Part shown: positions 33,601-46,083 of the stretch, piece by piece | How positions within the stretch are numbered: the stretch's first letter is position 1 | How the letters are laid out: the number at the start of each line of letters is the position of its first letter | Origin: Protula sp. h YS-2021 | Lineage: Eukaryota; Annelida; Polychaeta; Sabellida; Serpulidae | Assembly: GCA_949752745.1 (NCBI GenBank) | Contig: OX457026.1 | Location: 37,304,723 to 37,368,722 of the forward strand | Length of the DNA stretch: 64,000 bases | Reading direction: 5' to 3' | Translations under genes and position numbers: made by a program | Notes under the pieces: model-generated | The model's input: only the letters and a program-made list of their open reading frames with translations | What the model was told of the DNA's origin: nothing | Databases searched by the model: none

Positions 33601-36600
33601 GTATACGTGTTTTTGTATATTTCGTAGTGGAATGACATGGAAATACCAGCTGTAAACAAAATTTGTTTTAGACAAGTCTTCGGGGAGGTGGGGGGGGGGG
33701 GGAGAGAATATTTGCAAATTTTGATACTAGCATTAGAAAAACCCCATTTAAACGAAAGTGAAAATGAATCATTTATATTCATGGGTACATACTCAAATCA
33801 GCCATGGTGCTTTAGTGCACATTCCAGGAAATCGAAACTTAATGTGTAAAGATTAAGCTTGCTTTATTGCTCACGATGAAAAGGGACACTGCATGTTTCT
33901 TTTCTGGGATTCACAATGTGTCGGTACAGCAGGGGATATCGTAAGATCTGTTATCTTTACTAGTATCTGCGTGCGGAAGTTACGTTTCATATTTGCGTCG
34001 TCTGAATACATTTTCAGTTTTAAGAAACAACCCATCCTAAAGTTTTACCCGTTAATCGCCAGCTGCTGTGCTTACAACATGTTTTGATGTCTTCATCACC
34101 TGTAACGTTTTTCTTTCATGTAAAGGAAGACGAAGGACCTGATTTTCTGACCGACGGAGATCCTGACACATTTTGGGAGAGCGACGGCAACCAGGGGCAC
34201 CATTGGGTCAGGCTTAAAATGAAGAAAGGCACCATAATCAAGTTAGTGATTGAGTAAAAAAAAAAAGATATCGAGTCGAAATAGATTTCAGTCAAACCTG
34301 GTGTGTAGCCTCCATATGTAAATTCTAGAGCTGATTAGGTTTTGATGACCTTTGCGTCATTGTTCAAGGTCACTGCGGGGCTTTGAATTTTTTTCAATTA
34401 GGGTTACCCATACCGAGTCGTTTTTGAACACCATGTCTCAAGTTCTACCAGTTGTATTTTAATCAAACCTGGTATGTACCTTTTATTTATAATGTTCTAA
34501 CCTGATTAAGTTTTGGTGACCTTGCATCGTTGTGCAAGGTCACTGCGGGAAATTTTACTGAAAATTTCACTGAAATTTTACATGGGATTTCCTATGCCAA
34601 GTGGTTTCATGAGCACCATTGCGGTGGTGTGTAGCCCGACCTTCTGAGCTGTAAAGCTAGTGAAAGTTTTTGGTAATCATTAAAGGACTTAAAGTGCAGT
34701 TGAATTTATAATGCCAAAGTTATCGGCACAACACACTCGTACGCCTTCAGTTCTACCCAGACAAGCTTTTGAAATTTTTCGTATTCGTTGAGAAACCATG
34801 TTACTATGCTGATGTGTACGATTCCTTCGCTAGAATGAAAGGTTTTTCATAGCAGAGCAGAACACAGACGTGGGACTTCATTCTTTGAAATTGCTATTCT
34901 GGATTATTTATCAAAATTAGATGGTATATTACTGAAAACAACCGAAAATTTAAATTTAGATTACTTTTGGAACGGTTTTTAACTAGTGTATTTCTTTTGT
35001 AGAAAATTGCTAGTGACTGTTGACAGTAACGACGACAACTATATGCCGTACCGAATACTTGTTATGGGGGGTGTACTCGATAATCTCAAGAAACTCAATG
35101 AAGTGACAGTAGATCTGTGAGTATGTGTAAACAAAGGCAATCTGTTGTACTTGGTTTCTGATCGGCAGTTTGCATCTTACTAATAGTGAAAACAAACAAG
35201 ACTAAGTAAAAGTAATTTGAAATCGCAAATATTGTTTTAATCTTGGTTTAACGTGAATGGGGACCGGATTGATGTTATTTTAAGCGCCTAATTTCAGTCG
35301 TACTTGTGTAAATTGACCATTCTTTATTTGACACTAACTTTCCTTCCACAGGAATACGTATGGTATCGCAGATGTAGCTATATTAGAGGACCAAAAAGAG
35401 CACCACCCTGTGATCGAAATAAGAATTAAAGAATGTAGAGGTAATAATTGAGGAGATATTATATCAGATGTAATATATTCGCTAAAAAATCGAACTTTAT
35501 CCGTTAAATGTAAGCCCAGTCAGCTGGCAATGTTGCTGATTCAGGCCAGGGGTCGAGCTGTTAAAAGGAGAGTTAAATGTTCAGTCAGTTCGAGATGTGT
35601 CTGATCAGTGGTCGAAGTGTACAGTCAGTTGTCAGGAGCGCGCAAACACTAGTCAATGTATCATCGTAATTTAAGGCGAATAGTCATTCGTTTGCTCTAA
35701 TAATTGCTTTTATTTTGATCGCCATTGTACACTCCATTCATTTCTATGGCCGGGGAGTGAGGTAACGACTTCATCATGCTGGACCGATTATCTTGGTGTT
35801 GCAGATGACGGGATTGACACCAGACTTCACAGTATTAAAATGAAATCCATCCGTGAACGAGATTTGGGTTTAAATATTGACTTGTTTAAGAAAGAAAGCT
35901 TAGTGAGATATCCCAAGCTGGAGAACATCGACACCTTGGTATTATACAGGCGAGCCATTCTCTTACAGAGGTATCACATTTTACAATTTTGCATGCCTAA
36001 TGAAAAGCACCGCCCCGCCCCCCCCCCCCCCGCGCCTTCAACTTCTGTCCAGGTTTTTTCACCCCAGCATGTGCCATGGATAATCTTCTATACAGCTTAT
36101 ATAAATATATACGTATATTTTTTTGGCGGTTTGGCCAAAATATTGACAAAATTTGAGGAACCACAAAAAGTGCTATCCTTCCTACAAATCCGTTCCGATT
36201 GCATTGAAATTTGACAGGAATGCTCCCATCTCCTGCATCAGGGTTTTATTTTTATTTTGGCTAAAATATTGTGGTCTGTCCACTTGCCTCAGTAGCTCAC
36301 TCGGTAAGGTGATAGACTGATAGTCACGTGGTCGTGGGTTCACACACGGTTGAATGTGAAGTTTTTCCTTGTCTAGCTTTATCGGTTTTATAGGCAATAT
36401 TTTTAGTTTTAGCTCTATAAGAAGCAAGCAAGAGGTTGTGAGTTAAAGCCCCAGTCAGGAATCAGTTTATTTTGTGTGTGTTTTGCTTGCCAGCTGTATT
36501 TTTAGTGTTACTTTTTGTGTAATACTTTACACAAATGTTACCACAATGGAGTTTAGTTATTTTTGATTATTTTTTAGGTATTCAGTTCGGCAAACAACTG

Positions 36601-39600
36601 ACCAAACAAACTAATAGCTTTAAGAGAAACTCAAAAAATGCTGTTCGGGTGATAACTTTTATTGACCTTTTCTTATTCACAATCGTCAGTTTGTTCGAAG
36701 TGACACTTTCTACAGTGGTTTAGTTCAGAAATCGCAGAAAGTTTCAAGGGCGGCATGCTTTATTGTTATATTTGCTCAACTTTCAAGGGCATGTAATTGC
36801 AGTTTTTATTATTTACACACACTGTACCCATTTTAGTTTAAATTTTATGAAGACATATATGAAGTTCTTAGTTTTCAAAGTTTATAATTTAAATTATAAC
36901 ACGCACCAAGTGAACTGCACTCCCGTATGAAGGAATGATAAAGGAATTTTGCGTTATCTAACCGCTTACGAAAGTTCGCTAGATAAATGCACCCTATGTT
37001 TACATCAACAGTGAAAACTGTGGTACATGTTTTTTTCTTCATTATTGTTTTTAATAAGAACTAAAATGCAAATAGTGAACAATTGAAAATGCACCATATT
37101 TTTTTCTGAAATGATATTTGATTTACATCGGAATATAAAAAGCAGATATATTTCCTTTGTGTAAAATATGAGGTATTTTTCAGTCAGGAAATACGGTCAA
37201 ATATATGTTACTTATCCTGCTGCCAATTACTTTAGTATCGATGCAAACTCAACAATGTTTAACAACAGAATCCCAAGCGGCGATGCAGATTGTCTATATT
37301 TTGTCCATTTTTAAGGGATGGTGGAAAATCTTGGTGGGTGTTAGATTTCAGTTCTGTCATAGGTGTTCTATCTCACTGCTTTCGCTTAGCTAAGGCAGTT
37401 CGAGTCAGTCCTTCGCTTAGCACCCCAGCCCGAATCGAACGCTGGACCTTGTGATTACCAAACCGATACTAACCAACTGAGCTAAACGTTACCCCCTATC
37501 CGTGTTTTGGCAAACTGGCGATTCATAAAGTTTTGGCTGATTTAAAAAAAAGGTTATGTTTTGTTTCTTGAGAACATTCTGGGGAAAAACTTCTTACTTA
37601 ACCTGTAATGGCGTTTTTTTTTTTGGGTAAGTTCTACGAAAAAAATAATAATGATGATGAAAAAAAAATAACGTGCGTTTCACAACACCAATACGGAGTC
37701 TTTCTTTTTTTTCAAGGACTAAACTGATTCACTTGATATAGTTACTAAGATGTGACGCGTACAAATATTTCCTATAAGTAGGGGACAGACATATGGGGCA
37801 TACAATGTTTCATGAGTGCCCGCTCTGCACCAAACGCTGTAGTGGGGACTAGTATAATAATAATAATTATAATGATGGGGAGTGTTACCACTTTAGGATT
37901 TAGCGTTTTGTTCAGATGATCGATGTTGTATTTTCCCTGCACCTTCACCGAACATAAGCCAAACGACATGCAGGCGGTCTGCAAACGAATGAATTTCTTT
38001 TGCAAAATGTTCGACTTGTAAACCTTTATTCCTGCCTTTATTCAAACTTTATTTCTTTGTATTAAAACTAAGGATAATACACCATTTTGTTACATGCTTG
38101 GCGGGCCGTACGTAAACTGATCGGAAAAAAGACAAAAGGTGTGGTATTTTCGAACCCAACTCCCTTTTAAGCATATATTTCAGAGCTCAGTTCTTCCTCT
38201 GTTTTGACCTGGAAGAAGGAAGAGAAAACTGGGTCAGTCACTGACAAAATAACTTGAAAGTTCTCACATTTATTAAATTATTCATTAATGTAGTTATTTC
38301 TAAAACAGTAATAGGGCCAAATGAAAACCCACTACCAGAAGCGTAACTCGTACAGCGTCGCCCCAACTAAGCATACGGAGGCAGTAAAACAGTTCGTTAT
38401 AAACCAAACAAATTAAGACAAAAATATGCCTGAAGTGAAACATTTAATAAAAGTGTTACGTCATTCTGTTTGTGCATAGTGTTATTTTCTGCCGTACGGC
38501 CCTCCAGCTTAAGGCAAAAATATAAAAAAAACATTGTTATGCACATATAGAATGGACTATTACTAGTTTGTTTCGATTTGCCAGGGTTGAGACATAATAT
38601 ATTATTTGGAAGCTTTTCTCCGCACGTGGTACGACTCATTTCCTGTCAAAACGCGCGGGGAAAACAATCCAAAAGACACGCAGAAAGTTTGAATTTGTTT
38701 ATTTTCCCAGCATTTGGTGCAGCGAAGTACTGCAAATTGTACACTCTTCCCCCCATTCCAAATGGAAGTACCGTACTAGTCGAGAAGTCAAAATTAAATT
38801 TACATACCGAATAATTGATAAGTAAGTACATTTTAAGACTCACATTACAAGGTTGTTTGTTTTCGAATCTTACAGAGACCAAAATTTTGATTTACGAGTA
38901 GATAGTAGAAACCCTCCTGTAACAGGGTTTTAAAAAAATCCATGTAAAAACTGGCGTACAATGATGTAAATTTACATGGCTGAAAAAAATAAGATGTTTT
39001 TGTGAAATAAAAATAAAACTTATCACTATCACTATGTTTTAGAGTCATTACAGCAGTATCAGTGGTCAAGGATGTTTTGTGCATTCGACCTTATTTTGAC
39101 TAGACAGCTAATATGAAACATTAGACCCAAGCTGTGTCACTTTTGAAGTTGAAGTTGAGAACTCTTTCAAAACAGTATCATAATTGACAAAGCGATCTAT
39201 TTTCAGGCAAGATGATCCATGTCTTTAGGTTCGTGACTGAAATCTTTATTGTTTTTTTGATAGATCACACTTTGAAATTACCAAAGTGTGTAATTTTATA
39301 TATGTATGTTATTCCACAACCCAAAATATCACTGCAGATTGTTCATAAGCAGGGTACATCAAGTCTTGTTCATAAGATCATACACTGGAATCTCAATAAA
39401 CCTTGAAATTCCATAACTTTCGAACAGAGGACGCTGAACAGTGAACAGTGGACGTACGCGACTTGCTATTGCTACGATTGACCTTAGCCAGAACTCAGAA
39501 CAATTTTCTGTAAACGATAGTATATAATTTATTTTTTATTTATTTATTTATTTTTATTTTTTGTAAAAGGGATGGTCGAAGGCCTCAGTGGGCGCTAATT

Positions 39601-42600
39601 TGCATTCCATGATGGTAATCTAACCCAACGCATTCGCTCATTTATTTATTTATTTGTATTTATTTATTTACTTACTGTGAAGCATTCATGTTCCTTGATA
39701 TGTTGTCTGTTTTCTAGGTTTGTCGTTTTGATAGACAGTATTCTGCCGTACCTTGTCCCGTCGTGGGAGTATTCCGTTGGCTCCTATAGCCCATTAGAGG
39801 TTTGTGTTTATTTAAATATCATTTCATGGTTTGACTTTCATTACTGCTGAGTTGAATGAAGTGTAGATGTTAATGAACTTGGCACTTGATTGCTTATGTC
39901 AGAAACATTTCATCGTTACATTTAAACATTTTATTGTTACCGATTTCCTGCGGTAGATTTGTCACCAGGGACAGTGCAGAGATAGATAGCGTGCGTCATT
40001 TGGTGGCACTTGATTCGTTGTAGGTCGTGAGACAACTGCTACCACTGTCGAAGAAGCGAATTACTCTCATTGAAACATTCCTTAGGAAATCAGAAACAGG
40101 GTAAAGCCTTATGTTACACAACATACTGACATCTCAAAGAACACATGTTAAATTGTTTGATTTCGGCTTCAAATAGAAGCTTTCCTTATTTTATTATATA
40201 AAAGCCAAGACCTCACAGATCGTATGACAAATCTGAGCAACATCAAGCAGGACCGAAAACTACAACATTGCTGTGCTTTCTTATGATCAGAGACTAAAAG
40301 TATGGATGACGTGGTGATCCGAACTGCTACCCATACTCATCCGGTCTTGGTATAAAACATGGACTTGTTGCTTTGGCATAATCACTGAGCATCTGTGGTA
40401 TACTTAAAACTGTTAGCGTATTGTTGACAGCCGGCCATCCAGGATGCCAAAACTTTACATCAACAGAAGAGCCGCCGCTGATCACAGAAGCGACCCTAGC
40501 CTTGACCCAGATTGTAAAAACACCGTGTTTAATCAAGTGTATGAGGGACTGAAGCCACGTGACCAGTTTGAAAAACCCTTGGATTACAGGTATGGGGAAA
40601 ACGACAGGATTTACAAGACATTTCATCGGGAATGGGCGGTAGTATTTAAAAAAAACTGAGCACACACACAAGTATATCATAAATATACGCGTGAGTTGTC
40701 AGATCGCCGCGTCATGTGGAAGGTAGTTATTGGGTCAGCATCCAGTTTAATGTCTGCTGCAGATGGCCGTCGCGCTATGATCAGTGGTGGGAGTGCAAGT
40801 TCCTGGCCGAAGGCATCATTGACCAAGGCGGCGGATTCCGCGACAGCTTGTCGGATTTAGCCGATGAGTTATGCCCTAGTCTGTCTGACGTTGCTGTCCC
40901 CTTGCCTTTGTTTGTGCGAGCTCCCAATCAGGTTACCTTTGTTATGTCAGTGCCTGTGTTTGTTTGAAATTACAACAGATTTTGCTTTTTACGTAAGTGT
41001 GTATCAGTTACGCGTGTGCGCATGAGAATTACTTAATGTGCATTCATTTTGCTGTGCTGTTCCTTCCTCACACGGAAGCCTTGCACATATCATAAGCCTT
41101 ATCACAACAAAAAACCAATAAAAGGACAGTGACAAGACTTTAATGTTTAAACAAAAAGGCCAAAATAAAATGTGGCAGTACCCTTATTGAATAACTGAAC
41201 CACAGTTTTGGTTCTTAAAGAAGAAAATGGAAAATATGTGGATGAATATAATAAAGTAACGTGAGGTTTTATTTTGTAGAAGAGCAGCGATTCCAATGTA
41301 AACCGTGATATGTATGTGCCAAATTGTGATTGTAAAGAATTCCATAAGTACGAGTGGCTGGGAAAACTGATGGGTGCTTGCTTACGAGGAAAAGAAAGCC
41401 TGGTAAGGGATACAGCTTCGAATGCAGCAAGTGTGTTTGTGCGAGGTTATTGCTACGTGTGAAATGCGGTAACCTTGCAGGTGCTTAAAGTATCGCAATT
41501 TTGTAGGCTTTTTGGAATGATTTATGATATATTCATAATTAGAAAAAAAGAACATAGAACGAAGGAGTAGCCAAACGAATGTAGTTTTCAAAGCCCCAAA
41601 GGACTGCCGTGTAGTGACAGGTGCTGGTCTGATTATCTTGCTTTTTCCAGGTCTTGTCTTTTCCGCCGTTTGTGTGGAAGAAGCTGGTCGGTGAGCGACT
41701 CTCTTGGTCCAGGGATTTCCCCACTGTCGATGAGGCAGAGGTAACTGAACATAAACCGTACGGCATGCAAAAAGTGTAACTGCATAGAAAAATAAAGCCT
41801 TTCGAGAGACCCCTGAAAATGCAAACTTAAGGTTCTGCTACCTTTATTTATGTCAAGTTGAAATAAGTTTTCAGAGTAGGGTTTTTTTTTTTTTTTTTTT
41901 TTTTTTATTTGACAAAGCAAAACAGGTTATCAGTCTATTTACTGGAACACAGAAATGGGATGAAAGCAAAATATGTAGAAGCACTGAGTTCATTTTATGT
42001 ACTTATAGGTGCGAATGCTGGAACACATGGAGCAAATGGATGAGGAAACGTTTTATTCATATTTTGCGGCCGAGAAAACTTGGAGCACGTCGTTAAGTAA
42101 TGAAAGGATTGTGCCTTTAAAACAAGATGGCTTGGATACTCCTTTGCTTTACGAGGACAGGCACGACTACATTAAAGCGGCTCAGCACATACGAATGACT
42201 GAATTCGATAAACAGGTAACTGCGCTTCTCCATCGCTGCCTATACGCTAATGAAAAACAGCGGCGCTTTAAAGAGACCTGCCTGTTATGTACAAACATAA
42301 AGCGGATCAATTTAAAAGAAAAAGTAGTTCCCCTGTTTGAGTGAGTACTATTTTAGTGGAATCCCTACTGGGTCGCGCAACAAAAAAGGTCTTCATGTAC
42401 AAAAGTCCGAACCGCCGTAGAGCTTGGCAGATGACAACCTTGGCCGGTTACAACTCTAGCTGGTTACAACTCTAGCTGGTTACAACGCTTGGCTGGTTAC
42501 AACGCTGGCTATAAGATTATTGGGTGATCGCTCTGCAGCTGTAATATTCTGCATGTGTTAAGGTTCAAGTTTTGAAATAACATTTTATGTAAATAGTAAT

Positions 42601-44150
42601 AGTAAAATCAAATTTTATGTACGTGAAAATATTTTTTGAGAACGTAAATTGTCTCGGTTTTTATGCCTCTTAAACTGTGAAGTTATAACAGTGCATTTGC
42701 TGCAGAAGTTGATAGAAATAAAAGGACGGTTTTGTACATTGGCGGAAAGGTGGAGACGCTGCAGAAAGGACTGCTGGAAGTGGTGCCCAAGGCGGTGCTG
42801 GACCTGCTGACGTGGCAAGAGCTCGAGAAGAGAGTGTGCGGTGACCCGGAGATCACGCTGGAAGCCCTGCGCAGAGCAAGTATGTCACCAGGCGCGGGGA
42901 GGGGTGGGGGGGTGGGCAGGAGTTTCCTGTATGGGTTTCTACGTGGATAGCAGTTAGGACAAGGGGAAGGATGTATGACTTGTTCGTAAAGGTGTGCATG
43001 AGTATTTGGTACGAATTCCGGGAATAAAATAGCCCGTGTTGCCTCTCTTAATGAAACTACACCAACAATTAACACAGTAAATACTTATTTGAATTCTAAG
43101 AAATCGTCCTTAAATACGAAATACATGAGATAGGATGATGAGATAGATAGAAATGTAAATGAGACGAACGGTACATTGATCGATGGTATCTCCCGCACAC
43201 ACAGCGCACTACGAAGACATGGAGGAAGACGATACGAGAGTCAAGTACCTGTGGCAGGCGCTCACCAACTTCTCCAACGAGGACCGAAGTCGCTTCCTGC
43301 GCTTCGTCACCGGCCGCCGCCGACTGCCCGCGCCCATCTACCTCTGTCCAGATAAAGGGTAAGACCCAGCACTTTGTGCCCCTTCCTAACACGGGTACCT
43401 TTGTTTCGACAATCCCTTGATGTGCTTTTGGAGTTGTGCCGACTGTGGTCTTGTTAGGATGGTCAGGTTAAAATCACTTGTTTTCCTGAGATACTTCATC
43501 CTTTTGTTTTTGGAGTAGAAGATTGCTCAACCAAGTTGAAACAAAACTTTTGTGGGCTTTTAGGTAAAGAAAGTAGTTTGTATTCGCGTTTACGCATGCT
43601 CGCGTGCTCTCCAGCCAGCCCTACATTGTGCAATATGCCTGGCGTATTTCTTTCCAGGGATTGTGTGGATGTGTTACCGGAGTCCTCGACGTGCTCCAAT
43701 ACGTTATACCTGCCTAACTATTCCAGGTATGTCAGATAGTTTGGTAAATTATTGAGACATTTTTGAACTGGGTTATATATAGGTGTCTTCTTCAGAACAA
43801 AAAAAGTTCTTAGCTGAGTACCGTTTGAAGGTGTAATGTGTGCTAAAAGAACATATAGTGACCAAAGTTAAACGTTAAGTTTGTGAGAGACATATAATAT
43901 TTCGGCGCTGAGTATGACGTTTAAAAGAAGTCGATATTTTATGGTTTTGAATGTTAAAAGTGACACGTTTCTGTAGAGCAATCAGAATGACAGTACTTAG
44001 CCGTTAGTGTAATAAATAAATAAAGAAGCAACTGCACAGGTGTAGGGTCATGTCGTTTGTTTCAGTGCCAAGGACTGTGAGGAGAAATTGCGCTATGCTG
44101 CCTACAACTGTATAGCCATAGACACCGATATGAGCCCGTGGGACGAGTGA
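30677..44150 (+). CDS. HECTD3: E3 ubiquitin-protein ligase HECTD3, complete, 18 coding exons
   Basis: HECTD3 is a cytoplasmic HECT-type ubiquitin ligase with an N-terminal DOC/APC10 substrate-binding domain. Exons: 30677-30970, 32782-32963, 33253-33484, 34126-34241, 35003-35116, 35352-35440, 35805-35970, 39718-39799, 40024-40100, 40431-40589, 40763-40931, 41280-41402, 41651-41740, 42009-42215, 42750-42879, 43205-43358, 43658-43726, 44066-44150. Every junction is GT-AG and in phase. The sum, 2538 nt, gives 845 residues, against about 861 for the vertebrate protein. The ATG at 30677 was chosen because the encoded 'MSSNV' start aligns with the family N terminus; the upstream ATG at 30620 would add 19 unlike residues. 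The least certain parts are exon 2 (poorly conserved) and the exon 15 acceptor, taken at 42750 because it gives '[15 protein letters not shown]' in phase. Confidence 0.96.
31800..32440 (+). other. HECTD3 intron 1, with an unassigned 96-codon ORF (32129-32419)
   Basis: The ORF at 32129-32419 is open and of normal amino-acid composition ('[19 protein letters not shown]'), with an ATG and TGA. It is not flanked by good splice sites that would join it in phase to exons 1 and 2, and it resembles no family I know. The rest of intron 1 has no recognised feature. Confidence 0.3.
33253..35970 (+). other. DOC/APC10 domain of HECTD3 (exons 3-7)
   Basis: Residues about 205-385. Recognisable blocks are '[13 protein letters not shown]' and '[17 protein letters not shown]' (exon 3), '[12 protein letters not shown]' with '[15 protein letters not shown]' (exon 4), '[14 protein letters not shown]' (exon 5), '[11 protein letters not shown]' (exon 6) and '[15 protein letters not shown]' (exon 7). 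These follow the jelly-roll DOC fold with its C-terminal R-I-x-E and D-G-x-D-x-R signature. Intron 4 carries two diverged copies of a ~180-bp repeat (34297-34640). Confidence 0.9.
34297..34640. repeat. Two diverged copies of a ~175-bp intronic repeat
   Basis: 'caaacctggtgtgtagcc...gattaggttttgatgacc...tcaaggtcactgcggg' at 34297-34380 recurs as 'caaacctggtatgtacc...gattaagttttggtgacc...gcaaggtcactgcggg' at 34473-34555. It lies within HECTD3 intron 4. Confidence 0.7.
36285..36440 (+). repeat. tRNA-derived SINE fragment
   Basis: 'cctcagtagctcactcggtaaggtgatagac' carries an A-box-like segment and 'cgtgggttcacacac' a B-box-like segment about 35 bases later, followed by unrelated sequence. Stem pairing of a functional tRNA is lost. 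It is in HECTD3 intron 7, sense orientation. Confidence 0.6.
37385..37497 (-). repeat. tRNA-derived SINE head, antisense in HECTD3 intron 7
   Basis: The minus strand reads 'TTTAGCTCAGTTGGTTAGTA' (perfect A-box core TAGCTCAGTTGG) and, about 40 bases on, 'GCGTTCGATTCGGGC' (B box). The acceptor stem does not close, so it is not called as a tRNA gene. Confidence 0.6.
41881..41906. repeat. Poly(T) tract
   Basis: 26 consecutive T in HECTD3 intron 13, possibly the tail of an antisense retroposed copy. Confidence 0.8.
42440..42512. repeat. Short tandem repeat, 'tggttacaactctagc'
   Basis: Four units of 17-19 bp ('ctggttacaactctag', then 'ctggttacaacgctgg') in HECTD3 intron 14. Confidence 0.85.
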
Positions 44151-44501
44151 CATAGCCTTTCCATTGTTCCACAACAGTCTGCATAGGAGAGAACTTGGCT
44201 AATCGCATTTTGTCGTAGTAATGACATTGTTATGTTAGAGACACCGAAGTAAAACTTCTTGTAAAGTGGAATTTCTGTTCATGCCAGAACATGTTGTGTT
44301 TTGTTGACCGAGTTCCCGCCGCCCCACCCCATCCCCCGGTTCGTAGTTCATCGAGATAGGAAGCTGTTAAATGCCGTTTGTCGGTTAGTCTGTAATACTC
44401 TTCAGCTTGCAATGCTTTCTTGCGCCACTGCCATATTCGGTGTTGAAATTTTAGACAGTAAGTATATATTTTATGTGTAATTTTTAGCTGTCGTATTATT
44501 A

Positions 44502-44507
44502 ATTAAA
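44502..44507 (+). terminator. Possible ATTAAA polyadenylation signal for HECTD3
   Basis: The first common signal variant downstream of the HECTD3 stop (352 bases after it), upstream of the Tc1 insertion. The assignment is tentative. Confidence 0.35.
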
Positions 44508-44620
44508 TTCACAGAAGTGGACCGTATTGAAATTTTAAAAACTGAAATTCATTCTCAACTTCAATCTTGTGGAACTATTTGATGAATTCTGAAATTGAAA
44601 TTTGTTTTGCAAATACTGTA

Positions 44621-46081
44621 CTGACGAGCAAAAGAAACTTCACAACAGATACTTTTTGTATATTTCAAAAACGTTAACAGCTGCGCTGACCAAACTTTTA
44701 GTTCAGTAAACCCACACTTAACGAGAACAGAATATTGAAGCGTCTAAACGTAATGGCTTTTTTACTCTGAGTAAATTGCCTAAACAGTACTCACGTACTC
44801 AATAACGGGTGTGCCCACCCCGAGCTCTGAACAAAGCAGCGACTCCTCTTGGTACAGACGTAACCAGCCGATTGATTCGATGCTGGGGAAAATTGTTACA
44901 CTCATCAATGAGCAGCTGGCGTAAACTGGGGGGCTTTGGTTGTTTGGATTGCAACCTCCGATCCAGAAGATCCCAAAGGTGCTCTATGGGATTCATGTTT
45001 GGGCTATAGGGTGGCCAGGGAAGAGTGACGATGTTGTTGGTCTGCAGATGAGCTACGGTAGGCCTGGCTACATGTGGACGTGCGTTATCGTGCATAAAAA
45101 CTATTGGGATTGTTCCGGAAGTGGGGTAGCACGTGTGGTGTCAAGACTTCATCGATGTATCGCTGTGCCGTCAAATTGCCCTCGATAACAACCAGGTGAG
45201 AGCGCCAACCGAATTTGATCGCTCCCCAAACCATTATGGATCCACCTCCGAATCGATCAACTTCACGGACATTGTTACGGTGAAATCGGTGGTTACGTCG
45301 CCGATACACCCTTTGTTAACCGTCAGCTCGGAAAAGACAATACCGGCATTCGTCGCTGAACACCACACGCCTCCAGTTCTCTAAACTCCATTGCGCTTGG
45401 CCATGGTTAGCAGCCCATCGTGCACGATTACGCATCCTTTGCTCGTTCAAGACTGGTCCGACGTAAGGTCGGTAGGCACGAATTTGCCTTGCGCGAGGAC
45501 GTCTGCAGACTGTAAACCGACTTATTCGTGGATTGTTGAGCCCTGGGGTCTCTCTGCCTGTTTGTGTAGCTATCCTGAATGGGTTTCGAAGGTGCTGTCG
45601 AACGATCGCTCGATCCTGGCGCTCTGACGTTACGCGTGGTCTGCCGCTTCGTGGGCTTTCGGCCGTTGTTCCTGTGCCTTGGTGGCGCTCTTGCAGGTTG
45701 TAAATCGTCCTCAGACTACACCCGAACCGCTGAGCAACGCGTGTTGCTGATATGTCACTTTCCAGCATGCCCCTGGCTCGTTCCCTTTTCTTTTTAGAGA
45801 GGCGTGGCATGCTTCGCGTAAGTTTTCGACCAAAAAGTTCAATTTGCCACTTAACGCATTTGCCTTTCTGAAAAGTTCAGGGCAAAAAAAGTAGTACCGC
45901 GCGGAATAGGGTATTGGTTGAATCGCGGTACTGTTTCTGGAAGAAGCGTTACACGGTTGAGTGAACATGCCACAATGTGGCAGAGTGACCAGGCATGCTA
46001 TGTATAGAATTTGATCAATTTTTGTGTCTTGGATCTCAAATTATTTAAGAAAAATGATGTGAAGTTTCTTTTGCTCGTCAG
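44621..46081 (-). mobile_element. Tc1-family DNA transposon, 1461 bp, with TA target duplication
   Basis: The terminal inverted repeats match perfectly over 24 bp: the left one starts CTGACGAGCAAAAGAAAC at 44621 and its mirror ends at 46081. TA lies directly outside both ends (44619-44620 and 46082-46083), the Tc1/mariner target duplication. The interior holds one transposase gene on the minus strand. It sits about 470 bp downstream of the HECTD3 stop and in antisense orientation to it. Perfect ends with a broken gene suggest a copy mobilised by another active member. Confidence 0.95.
44799..45810 (-). pseudogene. Tc1-type DD34E transposase, one stop and one frameshift
   Basis: From the ATG at 45810 the protein begins with a paired-type helix-turn-helix ('ATRVAQRFGCSLRTIYNL'), a GRPR-like AT-hook ('SGRPRVTS') and the second DNA-binding part. 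The first catalytic aspartate is in 'VFSDECRY'. An in-frame TAA at 45316-45318 interrupts after 'LFRADG'. The same frame continues through 'GGGSIMVWGAI' to about 45085, where a one-base shift moves to the frame of 'MHDNARPH' (second aspartate) and 'YSPNMNPIEHLWD' (glutamate). Exactly 34 residues separate the last D and E. The C terminus ends at 44799. The gene is otherwise near full length, about 335 codons. Confidence 0.93.
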
Positions 46082-46083
46082 TA

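Larger units (their letters stand above)
40431..44150 (+). other. HECT catalytic domain of HECTD3 (exons 10-18)
   Basis: N lobe: 'MPKLYINRR' (exon 10), '[10 protein letters not shown]' and '[12 protein letters not shown]' (exon 11), 'RDMYVPN' and '[16 protein letters not shown]' (exon 12). C lobe: '[19 protein letters not shown]' (exon 15), '[19 protein letters not shown]' (exon 16), '[14 protein letters not shown]' (exon 17) and '[11 protein letters not shown]' to the end (exon 18). The thioester-forming cysteine is the TGC at 43692-43694, residue 807. It lies 38 residues before the C terminus, the same spacing as in the vertebrate enzyme. All features of an active ligase are present. Confidence 0.94.

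Noticed and set aside
37385..37497. Functional tRNA gene
   Set aside because: A and B boxes are good but the acceptor stem does not close and the anticodon arm is irregular, so it is called a SINE head.
42009..42344. Extension of HECTD3 exon 14 to the stop near 42344
   Set aside because: The residues after 'EFDKQ' do not resemble the family, and a GT donor at 42216 joins in phase to the conserved '[11 protein letters not shown]'.
44809..45797. Plus-strand ORFs across the Tc1 element
   Set aside because: Antisense shadows of the transposase pseudogene.
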